A program made the position numbers and the translations under genes. 23,187 bases of DNA from Acidobacteriota bacterium (lineage in GTDB: Bacteria; Acidobacteriota; Thermoanaerobaculia; Multivoradales; SZUA-115). Below, one piece after another: positions 22,910 through 23,187 of the stretch. The stretch is from contig QIHU01000399.1 in assembly GCA_003231035.1 (NCBI GenBank), positions 1 to 23,187 on the forward strand, in the 5' to 3' direction. The notes under the pieces are model-generated. The model was given only the letters and a program-made list of their open reading frames with translations, made no database searches and was not told where the DNA came from. Every line of letters starts with the position of its first letter. Position 1 is the stretch's first letter.

Positions 22910-23187
22910 GGTCGTGGCAACTCGGGGGTCCACTCGGAGAGTTGGCGCGCCACGCTCGCGGCTCGCGACTCTGGGCTCTGGCTGCGCTGTGCATCCTGGC
23001 TCCGGGGTGTGGAGGTGAGTTAGCTACTTCGACCCGTGCGCTGGCCGCGGTGACGGCTCCGGCCCCCGCGTCCATCGCGCCGCCCGCGGCCACGCCAACG
23101 CCCGCGGCATTGCCAGCGACTTCGCCGATCTTGTCCAGCAAGCCGTGGCGGCAAGCCGAGATCGATGGGGTCCGTGTCGAGCTCTAC
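22906..23187 (+). CDS. Lipoprotein downstream of the multicopper oxidase (partial, runs off right edge)
   Basis: Ninety-four residues are visible. ATG at 22906 overlaps the oxidase stop by 4 bp (ATGA), so the two are co-translated. A signal peptide (RLWALAALCILAPGCGGE) ends in a probable lipobox with Cys35. Then comes a long Ala/Pro/Thr-rich linker (residues 45-75) and the start of a folded domain (SKPWRQAEIDGVRVELY). The linker length suggests a domain held away from the membrane, perhaps an accessory or electron-transfer partner of the oxidase. The domain itself is outside the window, so no family is proposed. A somewhat long, Arg-rich N-region precedes the hydrophobic core. Confidence 0.75.
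   Translation, partial: MRSWQLGGPLGELARHARGSRLWALAALCILAPGCGGELATSTRALAAVTAPAPASIAPPAATPTPAALPATSPILSSKPWRQAEIDGVRVELY

Overview
The window is a GC-rich bacterial chromosome segment, densely coded on both strands. The GWxTD-domain lipoprotein, the many lipobox signal peptides, a YfhO-type envelope protein and the WaaP-like kinase fusion point to a Gram-negative-type bacterium, perhaps Acidobacteriota (Thermoanaerobaculia-like) or a relative. That placement is inference from family distribution; there is no rRNA, tRNA or housekeeping marker to fix it. No CRISPR array, tRNA, rRNA or complete insertion sequence was seen.

Left part (1-4535): the tail of a membrane protein on + meets, across a hairpin, a two-gene minus-strand oxidative operon. 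Its first gene (TTG start, strong Shine-Dalgarno) encodes a membrane-anchored protein made of two similar halves around a hydrophobic segment. Three bases later comes a 963-residue fusion of a DyP-type haem peroxidase and a cytochrome P450. A Shine-Dalgarno plus ATG still sits at the P450 boundary. The P450 I-helix lacks the usual acid-threonine pair, so a peroxide-driven or hydroperoxide-rearranging chemistry is plausible. This operon is the best candidate in the window for an undescribed system.

Middle (4536-12769): a five-gene minus-strand operon with a good sigma70-type promoter encodes a LivK-like binding lipoprotein, an O-antigen/polysaccharide-type ABC permease and ATPase (Wzm/Wzt-like, with a carbohydrate-recognition tail), a GWxTD lipoprotein and peptidase E. 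Divergent from it is a YfhO-type membrane protein. Its stop codon interlocks with that of an HD-domain hydrolase, which is itself divergent from a small Cys-motif protein.

Right-middle (12776-16235): a fusion of a WaaP/Kdo-kinase-like domain to a glycoside-hydrolase-like TIM barrel that has lost its acid/base glutamate. Then comes a decayed patch with a transposase remnant, two tandem dyads, an intact hipB-like antitoxin gene and a broken hipA toxin gene.

Right (16232-23187): an ArsR-SRPBCC-membrane protein operon with a perfect operator touching the regulator's start codon. Divergent from it is a 1725-residue six-domain multicopper oxidase lipoprotein (MnxG-like architecture), whose copper ligands survive only in domains 2 and 3. 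It is translationally coupled to a second lipoprotein that runs off the window.
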